Assembly (NCBI GenBank): GCA_965214125.1
Contig: CBDCBA010000028.1
Location: 1-64,000, forward strand
Length of the DNA stretch: 64,000 nucleotides
Source: CBDCBA01 sp965214125
GTDB lineage: Bacteria; Planctomycetota; Phycisphaerae; Tepidisphaerales; Tepidisphaeraceae
Reading direction: 5' to 3'
The position numbers and the translations under genes are program-made. Shown here piece by piece: positions 7,047 to 17,920 of the stretch (positions within the stretch are counted from its first letter, which is position 1; each line of letters starts with the position of its first letter). A model generated the notes under the pieces. It searched no databases. It worked only from the letters and a program-made list of their open reading frames with translations, and was not told the origin of the DNA.

Positions 7047-8585
7047 TCACGTGATCCCGTGCGCCGGCTGGGGCAGTTCGTCGTGGATGATCTGGTGTGT
7101 CGGCCGGGCGCCGTTGTGGGAGAAAAGCACCATCTCATCGTCGATCTTCGCCTGCAAATGGCAGGGGCGGCCCCAGATGGCGACAAGGTTCTTCAGCGTC
7201 TCAACGGCGTACTTGATCTCGATGTCCAGCCCGCTGTGCTGGTGCGCCAGGTAGAGCTCGCCGCGGTTGGCGTAGTTGCCGTCGGCCACGTAGATGAACG
7301 GCCGGCCCATGTTCGTCAGGCGGTTGAGCAGGCGGCGTTTGATGCGATCGGGGTCGCGGCTGACGATGCGCGTGCGGCCGGTGCGCGGGTCGCGGCCGTA
7401 CTCGTAGAACTTGTGCTTTTCGATGAAGTCGCTTGTCATGAACTCGTCGATGAACGTCGCGTCGTTGTGGGTGCGGCGGACCTCGAAGATTTTCTCGCGC
7501 CCGCGGTTGGTGGGCCGATGCCAGTCGCGGCGTTCGCCGAGGGTGTCGGCCTCGTCGTAGTCTTTGCCGAAGCGGCCGGTGTTCCAGCGTTGTTCGATAT
7601 CGCGGAAGAGTTCGATGCCGATTTTGTACGGGTTGAAGCCGCCCGGCGGCATGTGGACGGTGCCACTGTGGTGGTCGGCGTAGTCGACGGCGTCGGCGGG
7701 GTCGAGGAAGTGGCGGGTCATCATCGTGCTGTGCCAGTAGCTGGCCCAGCCCTCGTTCATGACTTTGGTCATGCCCTGCGGCGCGTAGTAGTAGGCCTCG
7801 TCGCGGATGATGCCGAGGATGTCGGCCTGCCAGTCCTCGAGCGGGGCGTGGGCGAGCAGATACCGCAACACGTCGCGGGTCGGGCGGGCGGGCGTCTTGT
7901 CGCGCTCCTGCTCGCGCTCGGCGTTGGCGGAACGCGCCCGCTCTACGGCGTCGGGCGGGTTGATGTACCGCTCCATGTAGTCCTTCGCGGCGAAGCGGCC
8001 TTCGTCCAGCGGGTCTGGCCGGCGACGATCCCGCCGCTCGTGTTCGAGCGGGCCGCGCTTGACGAAGACGCTGTGCGGGTCGATCAGGTCTTCGACGCTC
8101 AGGCAGACGTCCAGCCACCGCTCGACCTCGGCGGTGCCGTGCCGCTCGGCGTGCCGCCGCACGCGGGCGGCGTGGTTGGCGGTCGTGTCCATCATCTTGC
8201 GGTCGGTCTGGCCGAACCACAGGTTGTTCTTGAAGAAGTCGGCGTGGCCGTAGACGTGGGCGATCACCAGCTTCTGATCGACAAGGGGGTTGCTCTCCTG
8301 GAGGTAGGCGTAGCACGGGTCGTTGTTGATGACCATCTCGTAGATGCGCCCCAGCCCGTAGTGGTGCTGCTTGGCCATCCGCTCGTACTCCATGCCCCAC
8401 TTCCAGTGCGGGTAGCGGGTCGGGAACCCGCCGTAGCTGGCGATCTGGTTGACCTGCTCGAACGAGCACATCTCGAAGATCACGGGAAAGAAGTCGAGCC
8501 CGTACTCGATGGCCTTGGCACGGACCTCCTTCTTCGCCGCGGCGAGCTCGGCGGGGAACGGGATGATGTCGGGGAGGACGGGCAT
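7047..8585 (-). CDS. SpoVR family protein
   Basis: A 512-residue member of the SpoVR family, which almost always travels with YeaH/YhbH and the PrkA kinase; its biochemical role is unsettled. It begins at ATG 8585. A longer open frame reaches 9152 but only antisense-like through yeaH. Family segments visible include F-E-M-C-S-F-E-Q-V-N-Q-I-A-S-Y-G-G-F-P-T, then Y-G-H-A-D-F-F-K-N-N-L-W-F and N-E-G-W-A-S-Y-W-H near the middle. H-x-H-G-T-V-like and metal-ligand-type histidines are abundant. It lies 5 bases after yeaH and is last in the operon, convergent with argJ. Confidence 0.93.
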   Translation of the reverse strand: MPVLPDIIPFPAELAAAKKEVRAKAIEYGLDFFPVIFEMCSFEQVNQIASYGGFPTRYPHWKWGMEYERMAKQHHYGLGRIYEMVINNDPCYAYLQESNPLVDQKLVIAHVYGHADFFKNNLWFGQTDRKMMDTTANHAARVRRHAERHGTAEVERWLDVCLSVEDLIDPHSVFVKRGPLEHERRDRRRPDPLDEGRFAAKDYMERYINPPDAVERARSANAEREQERDKTPARPTRDVLRYLLAHAPLEDWQADILGIIRDEAYYYAPQGMTKVMNEGWASYWHSTMMTRHFLDPADAVDYADHHSGTVHMPPGGFNPYKIGIELFRDIEQRWNTGRFGKDYDEADTLGERRDWHRPTNRGREKIFEVRRTHNDATFIDEFMTSDFIEKHKFYEYGRDPRTGRTRIVSRDPDRIKRRLLNRLTNMGRPFIYVADGNYANRGELYLAHQHSGLDIEIKYAVETLKNLVAIWGRPCHLQAKIDDEMVLFSHNGARPTHQIIHDELPQPAHGIT

Positions 8586-8590
8586 GGCGG

Positions 8591-9688
8591 TCAGTGGCCT
8601 TGGCCGAAGAACGTCTGGATGCTGTCGTAGATGTCGCCCCTGGTGTTCACGCGGCTGGTGACCACCTTTTCCTGGTCGGCTAGGCGTTCGTGGATCACGT
8701 TGATGAAGTTGCCGCTGCCGTAGGCGCTGGCGACCTGGCAGTAGCCGAACAGGTTGCAGGCCGGCAGGAGCCCGTCGCGGATGATGCGTACGCACTCGCG
8801 ATTGTCGGCCTCGCTGGAGTTGTCGCCGTCGCTGAAGTGAAAGGCGTAGATGTTCCAGTCGGCCGGGTCGTAGTGCTGCTCGATCACCCCCTGGCAGACG
8901 CGGTAGGCAGAGCTGATGCGCGTGCCGCCGTCTTCGCGCAGGTGGTAGAACGCCTGCTTGTCGACCTCCTTGGCCTGCACGTCGTGGACGATGTAGCGCG
9001 TCTCGATTCCTTGGTAGTTCTTGCGCAGCCAGGTGTCGATCCAGAAGCTTTCGAGGCGGACAAGCTCCTTCTGCTCGGGGCCCATGCTGCCGCTGACGTC
9101 CATCATGAAGAGGATGAGGGCGTTGCTCTGCGGCAGCCGGGTCTCCTTCCACGAGCGGTAGCGGACGTCGCCCTTCTCGGGGATGATGACGGGGCGGCGC
9201 ACGTCGTACTGGCCGAGCATGATCTGGCGTTTGAGGGCCTCGCGGTAAGAGCGCTTGAAGTGGCGCAAGCCCTCAGGTCCGACGCGGCGGATGCCGCTGT
9301 ACTTGTCGCGCCGCGTGCTGATGCGGTGGCGGCCCTTGGGCTCGATGCGGGGCAGGCCCAGCTCCTCGCCGAGCATGTCCGCCAGCTCGTCGAGTTCGAG
9401 CTCGACCTCCATGATGTGCCGCCCCGATTCGGTGCCCCCCTGCGTGCCGCTGCCGTCGCCCTGCCCGATGCGGTCGCCCGGCTCCCCCTCGCCGATGCCG
9501 ACGCCGCCGGAGTTGTCGCCGTAGCGGAAGTTGGGCAGTTCGACGCTGTGGACCGGGATCGAGATCAGGTCCTTGCCCTCCTTGCCGATCAGTTCGCCCT
9601 TGCCGATGAACTTGCGCAGGTCGTCGCGGATCTTGCCTTTGACGATCTGGCGGAAGCGTTGGTGATCTTTTTCGATGCTTAGGACCAT
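8591..9688 (-). CDS. YeaH/YhbH family (DUF444) VWA-domain protein
   Basis: 365 residues. Members are co-encoded with PrkA and SpoVR and are linked to stress and stationary-phase physiology. A glycine-rich linker at about 57-90 precedes a von Willebrand type A fold with an intact MIDAS motif, D-V-S-G-S-M at 197-202. The Y-C-Q-V and D-I-Y-D-S-I-Q-T-F-F endings are typical of the family. The neighbour upstream is hepT, 6 bases away, which is an unusual interruption of the standard PrkA-YeaH order. Confidence 0.93.
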   Translation of the reverse strand: MVLSIEKDHQRFRQIVKGKIRDDLRKFIGKGELIGKEGKDLISIPVHSVELPNFRYGDNSGGVGIGEGEPGDRIGQGDGSGTQGGTESGRHIMEVELELDELADMLGEELGLPRIEPKGRHRISTRRDKYSGIRRVGPEGLRHFKRSYREALKRQIMLGQYDVRRPVIIPEKGDVRYRSWKETRLPQSNALILFMMDVSGSMGPEQKELVRLESFWIDTWLRKNYQGIETRYIVHDVQAKEVDKQAFYHLREDGGTRISSAYRVCQGVIEQHYDPADWNIYAFHFSDGDNSSEADNRECVRIIRDGLLPACNLFGYCQVASAYGSGNFINVIHERLADQEKVVTSRVNTRGDIYDSIQTFFGQGH

Positions 9689-9694
9689 TGCTTG

Positions 9695-10054
9695 CTAATC
9701 GTGTTCCCGATCGTTGAGTGCTGCCTCTAAAGCACGTACAAGTGGGTCAAGCTCGCGATCGAGCACCTCCCAGAGATACTCGTTCTTGATCGCGAAGTAG
9801 ACGTGGACGAGGAAGTTGCGCATCCCGATGATCTGCCGCCAAGGGATATCGGGAAGCAGATCCCGCGTCGGCTCCGTCACCCGCACCGCCGCCTCGCCGA
9901 TCTCTTGAATGCAGTTGACGATGGCCCGGTAGTAGAGGCGGTCGGCGTCAAGGTCCTCCCGGCGTCGGCCGTTGGAAAAGGTGAGTGCCTCGCGGGCCGC
10001 ATCGAGCATGTGGCGCAATCGCACCTGATCCTCGGGAGGTACGTCAAGCGGCAT
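9695..10054 (-). CDS. hepT: HepT-like toxin (DUF86 RNase)
   Basis: 119 residues from ATG 10054; the open frame extends further upstream but overlaps mntA. Helical HEPN-fold protein with the ribonuclease signature R79-x4-H84-x-Y86 (R-N-F-L-V-H-V-Y-F). HepT toxins cleave RNA and are silenced by AMP groups added to that tyrosine by the MntA partner. The start overlaps the end of mntA by 11 bases, as usual for this pair. Its location inside the prkA-yeaH-spoVR operon is the notable point. Confidence 0.9.
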   Translation of the reverse strand: MPLDVPPEDQVRLRHMLDAAREALTFSNGRRREDLDADRLYYRAIVNCIQEIGEAAVRVTEPTRDLLPDIPWRQIIGMRNFLVHVYFAIKNEYLWEVLDRELDPLVRALEAALNDREHD

Positions 10055-10357
10055 AGATCGGCCTCGCGGCTTGAACGACGCTCTCCCGAAAGTACGGCGA
10101 CAGATCGTCGGCAGATCGCAGATCGACAGGGCGGCCCAGCAGGTCGGAGAGGTCCGCAATCATCCCGCCGATCTCGAAAAGGCTGACCCTTCGCTCGGGC
10201 TCGAACTCGACGAGCAGGTCGACGTCGCTGTCGGGGCCGGCACCTCCGTTCAGGTGTGAGCCGAAGAGCGAGAGCCGCCTGATGCCACGGTGTCGGCAGT
10301 AGCTCGCGAGGGTTTCCTCGCGCGCTGCGAGCACCTGGTGAATGTCTTGCGCAGCGA

Positions 10358-10361
<4 letters not shown>
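10044..10361 (-). CDS. mntA: MntA-like antitoxin nucleotidyltransferase
   Basis: 105-residue minimal nucleotidyltransferase. The catalytic signature Gly34-Ser35-x10-Asp46-x-Asp48 is complete, so it should be able to transfer AMP to its HepT partner and neutralise it. The start ATG overlaps the prkA stop codon (ATGA), and its own end overlaps hepT by 11 bases. Translation of the pair therefore appears coupled to that of the kinase upstream. The family identity is clear; that it acts on this HepT is inferred from pairing. Confidence 0.9.
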
Positions 10362-12493
<2,132 letters not shown>

Positions 12494-12951
12494 GGCGGGC
12501 CACCTCCCGGTTGGCCGGGGCTTGCTTCGCGTCCGTGCGGGGAGCCGCCACGCGAGCGCCAATCGGCGCCGAGGCGGCGGGTCCCGGTACTTCGGCCGGC
12601 CCACGTCGTGCGGGCTGGCGTACGGCTGTCTGTCAATCCCCCCGGCCGCCGCTAGGCGTGTGCCGGGGGGCAAGGGTGGGGTCCACCCTGTCAGACCCGC
12701 AAACCGCCCGGAGGTTGCACCCGGACGTCGCGGCTGACCCAACAACCGTACCGGATGTCCCCCCGCGGGGAAAGGAAAAAGTGGGGCGTGCGCGGATGGA
12801 CCCGGAATCATCAATCCCGTCGTGCAGACCGCTTCGCACCCTCCACGGCGCGACCTTCACCACGAACGACGCCGCAGCGGAAGCTGCGGGTTCTGGTATC
12901 ACCCCGAACCCGCAGCTTCCGCTGCGGCGTGATGGATAGATCGAGACGGGA
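12494..12951. other. Intergenic region upstream of prkA
   Basis: These 458 bases have no convincing gene. They should hold the promoter of the prkA operon, but I could not identify -35/-10 boxes by eye. The only structured part is the long inverted repeat at 12870-12929. Confidence 0.6.
12870..12929. repeat. Two-hairpin REPIN-like element, perfect 24-bp arms
   Basis: Two 24-base arms are exact reverse complements around a 12-base centre. Each arm contains its own hairpin: CGCAGC-GGAA-GCTGCG in the left arm and CGCAGC-TTCC-GCTGCG in the right. This is the same plan as the elements at 946, 17569, 27774 and 52643, but with unrelated stem sequence. It lies between the end of the VWA gene and the start of prkA. 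Confidence 0.75.
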
Positions 12952-15195
12952 TCAGTCGTCTGCCCCAGCGACCGACAGCGTCGCGGCACGCTGGACGAGT
13001 TGGGGAAACTCCACGTACCGCCGCATGCCCTCCTGGGTCAGATCGGCCATGGCGGCAATCTCACGTAGCGGCTGGACCATCTCGTCAAGCCCCGCCCACG
13101 TCAGCGTCCCCCTGTGCTCGCTGTCGCGGAGCAGCATTCCAAAGCCGGCAACGGTGGCGGCGAACCGGAAGTCGTCGTCGGCCTCGGCAAAGCTGCCCCC
13201 GGCATCGATCAGGGGGAACTGCCGCAAATCGCTCGTGCCCTGCACCTTCGCCTCGTCGGCCTGCTTCCAGCGGAGGTTGACCGTGAGCAGTTCATCGCTC
13301 GCGACCGGCTCTGTCTCCGCCTGATACTTCAGCGTCGTCGGCGCGGGAGCGACATCGGGTGAAGGCCCGTTCGCCGGGACAATCTCGTAGAACGCCGTCA
13401 CCTGGTGGCCGGCGCCGACGTCGCCGGCGTCCTTTGTGTCATCCGCGAAGTCGCGGTCGGCCATCAGGCGGTTGGCGTAGCCGATCAGGCGGTAGGCCGC
13501 GACCTGGCCGGGGTTGAACTCGATTTGCAGCTTCACGTCCTTTGCGACGGCCTGAACGGTGGACAGCAATTGCTCGCCCAGCACCTTGTCCGCCTCACGC
13601 GGGCCGTCGATGTAGGCGTAGAAGCCGTCGCCCTTGTTGCTGATCTGCTCCATCATCGCGTCGTTCAGGTTGCCGCGCCCGAAGCCGAGCACGCTCAGGA
13701 AGACGCCGCTTTCGGCCTCTTGTTCGACGAGTCGCGTCAGGCTGCCCGTGTCGCTCGTGCCGACGTTGAAGTCGCCGTCGGTCGCGAGGATCACGCGGTT
13801 GATGCCCCCATCGATAAAGTGCTGCCGGGCCACGTCGTACGCCTGCTCGATGCCGCTCGCGCCGTTGGTGCTGCCGCCGCTTTCGAGGCGGTCGATCGCG
13901 GCGAGGATGGTCGCGTCGTCGTTGCCGCTCGTGGCCGGCAGGGCCAAACCGCTGCTGCCGGCGTAGACGACCATTGCAACGCTATCCTTATCATCAAGGC
14001 CCGCGGTCAGCGTGCGCAGGCCTTGCTTAACGAGGCCGAGCTTGTCGGGGCTGCTCATCGAGCCGCTGACGTCGACGAGGAAGACCAGGTTCGCCGCCGG
14101 CCGCTCGGCCGGGTTCTCGTACGCCTGCAGCGCCACGCGGACGAGGCGATGCTCCGGGTTCCACGGCGCGCTGGCCACATCAAGCTTCACCGCCAACGGC
14201 TCCTCCGGCGACTCGGGCACGGGGTACTCGTAGCGGAAGCTGTTGATGAGCTCCTCGATCCGCACCGCATCCGGCGGCGGCAACTGGCCGTCGGTCAGGA
14301 AGCGACGGACGTTGGCGTAGCTGGCGGTGTCGACGTCGATGCTGAACGTGCTCAGCGGCGACTCGGCGGGCGAGATGAAGCGATTGTCCACGATGCGGTC
14401 GTAGGCCTCGCGATCGAACTGGGCCGGCACGCCGCGGTAGAGGCCGGGCCCTTGCTGCTCGAGCTTGAGCTCAAGGCTATCGTCCAATTCACCACCGGCG
14501 ATGTCGCCAAGATCGCCAAGCCCGAGTTCCGCAGGTTGAGCGCCGTCGGCCGGCGCGGCCGGCGCCGCGGTACGACCAGGCTGCTGCCGCATGTCGGTGC
14601 GAGCACGCTCGGACTCCAGACCGCCTCCGCCTCCACCAAACTGACGGCCAGCCTGCGTCATTTCCACAAAGTCCACGTCAGCCCCATTCACGGTGACGCT
14701 ATCGCTCGTCGCCAGCGCATCGAGTTGTCCCGGCTGACTTGGAGCTTGTCCCTGCTGAATCGATGCGTCCCGCTCGTCCCGCGCGAACAAAGACGATGGC
14801 ATACCCGCCGTTGGCTGCGATGCGGCCGGGGCAGCTTTAGGCGCCTGATAATCGAGCGCCAGCCGCGCCTCTGATTCACGGGCCCGATTGAACGTTGGCA
14901 CCACCAGCGACGCGGTGATCCCGCCGACCACGATTGCCGCCGCGACCAGCAACGCCCAGCGCGGCGGACGACCAAACCCGACGCGGCCTGCGACGGCGGG
15001 AGCGTCTCCGCGCTTCGCCTCGCCGGCTAGCGCTTGTTCAAGCAGACCGGCGGTGGCGCGGACGTCGGCGACCTGTGCGGTCGCGGCGGGATCGTCGGCC
15101 AGTTGCCGCTCGACGGCGGCGGCTTCGTCTGGGTCAAGCTCGCCGAGGGCGTAGGCGGTCAGGCGGGCGTCTCGATTGTTTTCGTTGAACTGCAT
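12952..15195 (-). CDS. YfbK-type von Willebrand protein with anti-sigma-like N-terminus
   Basis: 747 residues. Residues 8-55 (A-Y-A-L-G-E-L-D-P-D-E-A-A-A-V-E) resemble the cytoplasmic start of anti-sigma factors, and one membrane segment follows at about 80-100. After a long low-complexity linker comes a YfbK-like region (S-T-F-S-I-D-V-D-T-A-S-Y-A-N-V-R-R-F-L, 282-300). A von Willebrand A domain with MIDAS D-V-S-G-S-M at 375-380 is then seen, followed by the usual C-terminal DUF3520-like part. It starts 32 bases after an ECF sigma factor gene. It is probably a transmembrane regulator binding that sigma factor inside and presenting the VWA domain outside. This role is inferred from context. 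Confidence 0.85.
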   Translation of the reverse strand: MQFNENNRDARLTAYALGELDPDEAAAVERQLADDPAATAQVADVRATAGLLEQALAGEAKRGDAPAVAGRVGFGRPPRWALLVAAAIVVGGITASLVVPTFNRARESEARLALDYQAPKAAPAASQPTAGMPSSLFARDERDASIQQGQAPSQPGQLDALATSDSVTVNGADVDFVEMTQAGRQFGGGGGGLESERARTDMRQQPGRTAAPAAPADGAQPAELGLGDLGDIAGGELDDSLELKLEQQGPGLYRGVPAQFDREAYDRIVDNRFISPAESPLSTFSIDVDTASYANVRRFLTDGQLPPPDAVRIEELINSFRYEYPVPESPEEPLAVKLDVASAPWNPEHRLVRVALQAYENPAERPAANLVFLVDVSGSMSSPDKLGLVKQGLRTLTAGLDDKDSVAMVVYAGSSGLALPATSGNDDATILAAIDRLESGGSTNGASGIEQAYDVARQHFIDGGINRVILATDGDFNVGTSDTGSLTRLVEQEAESGVFLSVLGFGRGNLNDAMMEQISNKGDGFYAYIDGPREADKVLGEQLLSTVQAVAKDVKLQIEFNPGQVAAYRLIGYANRLMADRDFADDTKDAGDVGAGHQVTAFYEIVPANGPSPDVAPAPTTLKYQAETEPVASDELLTVNLRWKQADEAKVQGTSDLRQFPLIDAGGSFAEADDDFRFAATVAGFGMLLRDSEHRGTLTWAGLDEMVQPLREIAAMADLTQEGMRRYVEFPQLVQRAATLSVAGADD

Positions 15196-15227
15196 GAGGG
15201 CTCCCGAGTGGGAAGGGTCGAGAGGGT

Positions 15228-15749
15228 TCAGGAGGCCGCAGCGCCGAGCTGCTGGCGCAGCGTGGCGAGGCCTTCGTGGATCAGGACGCCGACGTGGCTG
15301 ACGCTCTTGTCCATCGCGCTGGCGATCTGCTTGTAAGACAGGCCGCCCGCGAAGCGCAGGCGCAGGGCGTCGCGCTGGAGCGTTGGCAGCCCGTCGAGGG
15401 CGGCCAGGGCGTGCTGGGCGTCGTCTTGGGTTTCGAGCCGTTGGATCGGGTCGCTCGCGGGCGAGTCCGGGACGGTGCCATCAAGTTCGGCTAAGGCGGT
15501 CATTCGTTTCTCCTTGCGAAGCACGTCGATGCAGCGGTTGCGCACCGCGGTGAACAGCCACGCCCGCAGGGCCGGGCCGTCGTCGGGCGCCTTGGCGCCG
15601 TCGAGCAGGCGGCAGAGGACGTCCTGGACGGCGTCCTCGGCGGCGGAGTCGTCGTGCAAAATCGACCGGGCGTACGCCCGCAACCGCGAACGGTGCGGCT
15701 CGGCCGCAGCGACGGCCCGCTCGTTCGCCGTCGCGAGACTGCGCTTCAT
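15228..15749 (-). CDS. ECF-type RNA polymerase sigma factor
   Basis: 173 residues from ATG 15749, chosen because AGGAG lies about 7 bases upstream; a longer frame exists but adds nothing family-like. Region 2 reads R-S-I-L-H-D-D-S-A-A-E-D-A-V-Q-D-V, then A-W-L-F-T-A-V-R-N-R-C-I-D-V-L-R. Region 4 contains L-P-x-L-Q-R-D-A-L-R-L-R-F-A-G-G-L-S-Y-K-Q-I-A and a helix-turn-helix. The downstream partner is the anti-sigma/VWA gene. A divergent lipoprotein gene begins 168 bases away. Confidence 0.88.
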   Translation of the reverse strand: MKRSLATANERAVAAAEPHRSRLRAYARSILHDDSAAEDAVQDVLCRLLDGAKAPDDGPALRAWLFTAVRNRCIDVLRKEKRMTALAELDGTVPDSPASDPIQRLETQDDAQHALAALDGLPTLQRDALRLRFAGGLSYKQIASAMDKSVSHVGVLIHEGLATLRQQLGAAAS

Positions 15750-15917
15750 GCGAGACTCCTGGGGGTTGGCAGCGCTGCGGGCATCTGTGGGAGAAACGAA
15801 CCGCGGGATGGGCGTCTTAGGCAGACGGGACATTTTCTCGAAACGAACAGCGAGCAGACCCCTGCATCGCCATCTCGGATGGACTTGCCTGGCACGCGGA
15901 CGTTGTAAACTCATTCC

Positions 15918-16376
15918 GTGCGGCGACTGTTCCTTACCATCTCCGTGGGCGCGACGCTCGTCTTGACGGGGTGCGCAACCGACGCGGCATCCGACACGCC
16001 GGCGGGTCCGTCAACCGCCAGCCCGGAGCGAGCGGAGCCGTCGGCGGTCGACCCGTGCGCCGACCGATTTCACGACTACATCGGCGGGCTGCTGTTCTAC
16101 TACTACCAGTTCGGCGTGTTGCCGGAATCGCTGGCGGAGGTGAACGCGCCGGGCCTCGGCCTGCCGCCGCCGGTCTGCCCGACGAGCGGGGTGCCCTACG
16201 CCTACAGCGTCGACGGCATCCGCCTGCCGGAGCGCAACAAGCGCGTGGTGCTGTACGAGGGCGTTCAGGCGCACGGCTCGTACCGGTGGGGGGTGAGCGT
16301 GGACGATCCCGACGGCAGCGGGCAGTTGCAGATGAAAGTGCTGCCGTTGCCGGAACGGGTGTTTCTGCTGCGTTGA
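15918..16376 (+). CDS. Predicted lipoprotein, unknown function
   Basis: 152 residues from a GTG start. The N-terminus is a classic lipoprotein signal: M-R-R, a hydrophobic stretch, and the lipobox L-T-G-C with Cys19 as the lipidated residue. A short serine/proline/alanine linker follows, then a globular part of about 105 residues with two cysteines (C-A-D and V-C-P-T-S-G-V-P-Y). The P-x-C-P-x-S-G-x-P-Y-x-Y segment resembles a pattern in planctomycete pseudopilin-like proteins, but no pilin methylation site is present. It is divergent from the ECF sigma gene and could be one of its targets. Confidence 0.65.
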   Translation: MRRLFLTISVGATLVLTGCATDAASDTPAGPSTASPERAEPSAVDPCADRFHDYIGGLLFYYYQFGVLPESLAEVNAPGLGLPPPVCPTSGVPYAYSVDGIRLPERNKRVVLYEGVQAHGSYRWGVSVDDPDGSGQLQMKVLPLPERVFLLR

Positions 16377-16485
16377 CGTGGCGGTTTGTCGGCCTATGGT
16401 TTCCCCCGCCCCGCGGACGCCATCGTCCGCGGGTTCGCGTCTAGTTTCCGCCCGCCCGTTTATTCCCTTTGCCCGCACGTCTTCG

Positions 16486-16914
16486 ATGAGCACTTACCTC
16501 GCCAAACCCGGTGAACTCAAGGCCGACTGGCATGTTGTCGACGCCACGGACCTGGTGCTGGGCCGCCTCGCCGCGAAGCTGGCGGTGATCCTCCAGGGCA
16601 AGCACAAGCCGACGTACACGCCCCATGTGGACACCGGCGACTTCGTGGTCGTGCTGAACGCCGAGAAGATCAAGGTCACGGGCAAGAAGTCCGAGCAGCG
16701 GACCTACCAGACCTTCAGCGGCTACCCGAGCGGCCAGCACGTCTACCGCTACGAGACGATGAACGAGCTGCACCCCGAGAAGGTGATCGAGCTCGCCGTC
16801 CGCCGGATGCTGCCCAAGAGCAAGCTGGGCGCGAACATGCTCAAGAAGCTGAAGGTGTACAAGGGTGGCAAGCACCCGCACCAGGCCCAACAGGCCAAGC
16901 CGCTCGCGATCTAA
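16486..16914 (+). CDS. rplM: 50S ribosomal protein L13
   Basis: 142 residues, the usual length, from ATG 16486; the upstream in-frame extension is not L13-like. The L13 core is evident: W-x-V-V-D-A-x-D-L-V-L-G-R-L-A-A-K-L-A, then G-D-F-V-V-V-L-N-A-E-K-I-K-V-T-G-K-K and M-L-P-K-S-K-L-G. It is an early-assembling large-subunit protein. rpsI follows after 33 bases, the universal L13-S9 arrangement, and the two share a terminator. Confidence 0.96.
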   Translation: MSTYLAKPGELKADWHVVDATDLVLGRLAAKLAVILQGKHKPTYTPHVDTGDFVVVLNAEKIKVTGKKSEQRTYQTFSGYPSGQHVYRYETMNELHPEKVIELAVRRMLPKSKLGANMLKKLKVYKGGKHPHQAQQAKPLAI

Positions 16915-16947
16915 CTTTTCTTTCCGCACAGACGCCTTTCTCCGCAC

Positions 16948-17502
16948 ATGAGCGACACGACCGAGACCCCCGCCGCCCCCGAAACCGACGCGGCCTACGA
17001 GCCCGTCACCCCCGACGAGGTGCCCGTCGAGCCGACGCAGGCCGGCGAGGAGAGCTACGTGCTGGAGTCGCCGAACTACACGGCCGACCCGAACGCGCCC
17101 AAGGCCTACGTCTGGGGCACCGGCCGACGCAAGAGCAGCGTGGCCCGCGTTCGCATCGCCCCCGGCAGCGGCAACGTCCGCGTGAAGCGGGCCGGCGGCG
17201 CGTACCGCGAACTCAACGATTACTTTCAGAACGAGCGCGACCGCAAGACGATCTTCGGCCCGCTCGAGGCGACGCAGTACGGCGGCAAGCTCGACATCTT
17301 CGTCAACGCCCACGGCGGCGGCTCGACCGGCCAGGCCGGCGCCATCGTCATGGGCCTGGCCCGCGCGCTGATGAAGTACGACCCGCAGGCCGAGCCCGCC
17401 CTCCGCGAGGCTGGCTTTATGACCCGCGACAGCCGCATGAAGGAACGCAAGAAGTACGGCCAGCGTGGTGCCCGCCGCCGCTTCCAGTTCAGCAAGCGGT
17501 AG
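16948..17502 (+). CDS. rpsI: 30S ribosomal protein S9 with acidic N-terminal extension
   Basis: 184 residues. The S9 domain spans about residues 54-184, starting at W-G-T-G-R-R-K-S-S-V-A-R-V-R and ending with the basic tail K-Y-G-Q-R-G-A-R-R-R-F-Q-F-S-K-R, which reaches toward the P-site tRNA. Bacterial S9 is normally about 130 residues. Here an acidic, proline-rich, probably disordered extension of about 50 residues precedes it. ATG 16948 is the only good start; no internal start fits close to the core. Confidence 0.95.
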   Translation: MSDTTETPAAPETDAAYEPVTPDEVPVEPTQAGEESYVLESPNYTADPNAPKAYVWGTGRRKSSVARVRIAPGSGNVRVKRAGGAYRELNDYFQNERDRKTIFGPLEATQYGGKLDIFVNAHGGGSTGQAGAIVMGLARALMKYDPQAEPALREAGFMTRDSRMKERKKYGQRGARRRFQFSKR

Positions 17503-17528
17503 GCGAGCGACACACGCTCAACGTTAAA

Positions 17529-17556
17529 GAAGCCCCGCATGGTAATGCGGGGCTTC
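17529..17556 (+). terminator. Rho-independent terminator of rplM-rpsI
   Basis: GAAGCCCCGCAT pairs perfectly with ATGCGGGGCTTC over a 4-base loop. It begins 26 bases after the rpsI stop, is preceded by an A-rich stretch and followed by CTTCAT. Confidence 0.88.
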
Positions 17557-17568
17557 CTTCATGTAATC

Positions 17569-17660
17569 ACCAAACCGCGTTGCCACGCAACGCTGGTCCG
17601 GCGAGCACGGGTTGACTTCCGCTCGTCCCGACCAGCGTTGCGTTGCAACGCAATTTGGTT
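17569..17660. repeat. Two-hairpin REPIN-like element
   Basis: The ends ACCAAA and TTTGGT are complementary. The first arm holds the hairpin GCGTTGC-CAC-GCAACGC and the second GCGTTGC-GTT-GCAACGC. The inner flanks TGGTC and GACCA also pair. About 30 bases of spacer lie in the centre. It sits between the rpsI terminator and the stop of the Trm112-like gene. Confidence 0.75.
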
Positions 17661-17911
17661 CAGTCCCGGACCGTTTGGCCGTCGGCCTTCAGTTGCTGCT
17701 TCAGTTCATCGAGCGAGGCCACCCCGTTTGGCAGCGCCGCCTCGTCAGCGAGCATCTGCGGGATGCCGTCCTTCACCGGGTACCGCAGCCCGCCCACCTC
17801 GGCGACGAGGTCATCGCCCTCCCGTCGCAGGCGACTGAGCGTCAGCGGGCAGCGGAGCACTTCCAGGAGCGAATCGTCGAGCGAAGGAGTGGCGGTGGTC
17901 GCGTCGGACAT
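17660..17911 (-). CDS. Trm112/UPF0434-like small protein
   Basis: 83 residues. The pattern L-L-E-V-L-R-C-P-L-T, then L-R-Y-P-V-K-D-G-I-P-Q-M-L, is that of the Trm112-like family, small zinc-ribbon-like proteins. Eukaryotic members activate methyltransferases; the bacterial role is poorly defined. Only one of the usual cysteines (Cys21) is kept, as in many bacterial homologues. It begins 9 bases after the stop of the hypothetical gene upstream. A C-terminal extension beyond the Trm112 core is present. Confidence 0.75.
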   Translation of the reverse strand: MSDATTATPSLDDSLLEVLRCPLTLSRLRREGDDLVAEVGGLRYPVKDGIPQMLADEAALPNGVASLDELKQQLKADGQTVRD

Positions 17912-17920
17912 GCAGACATC

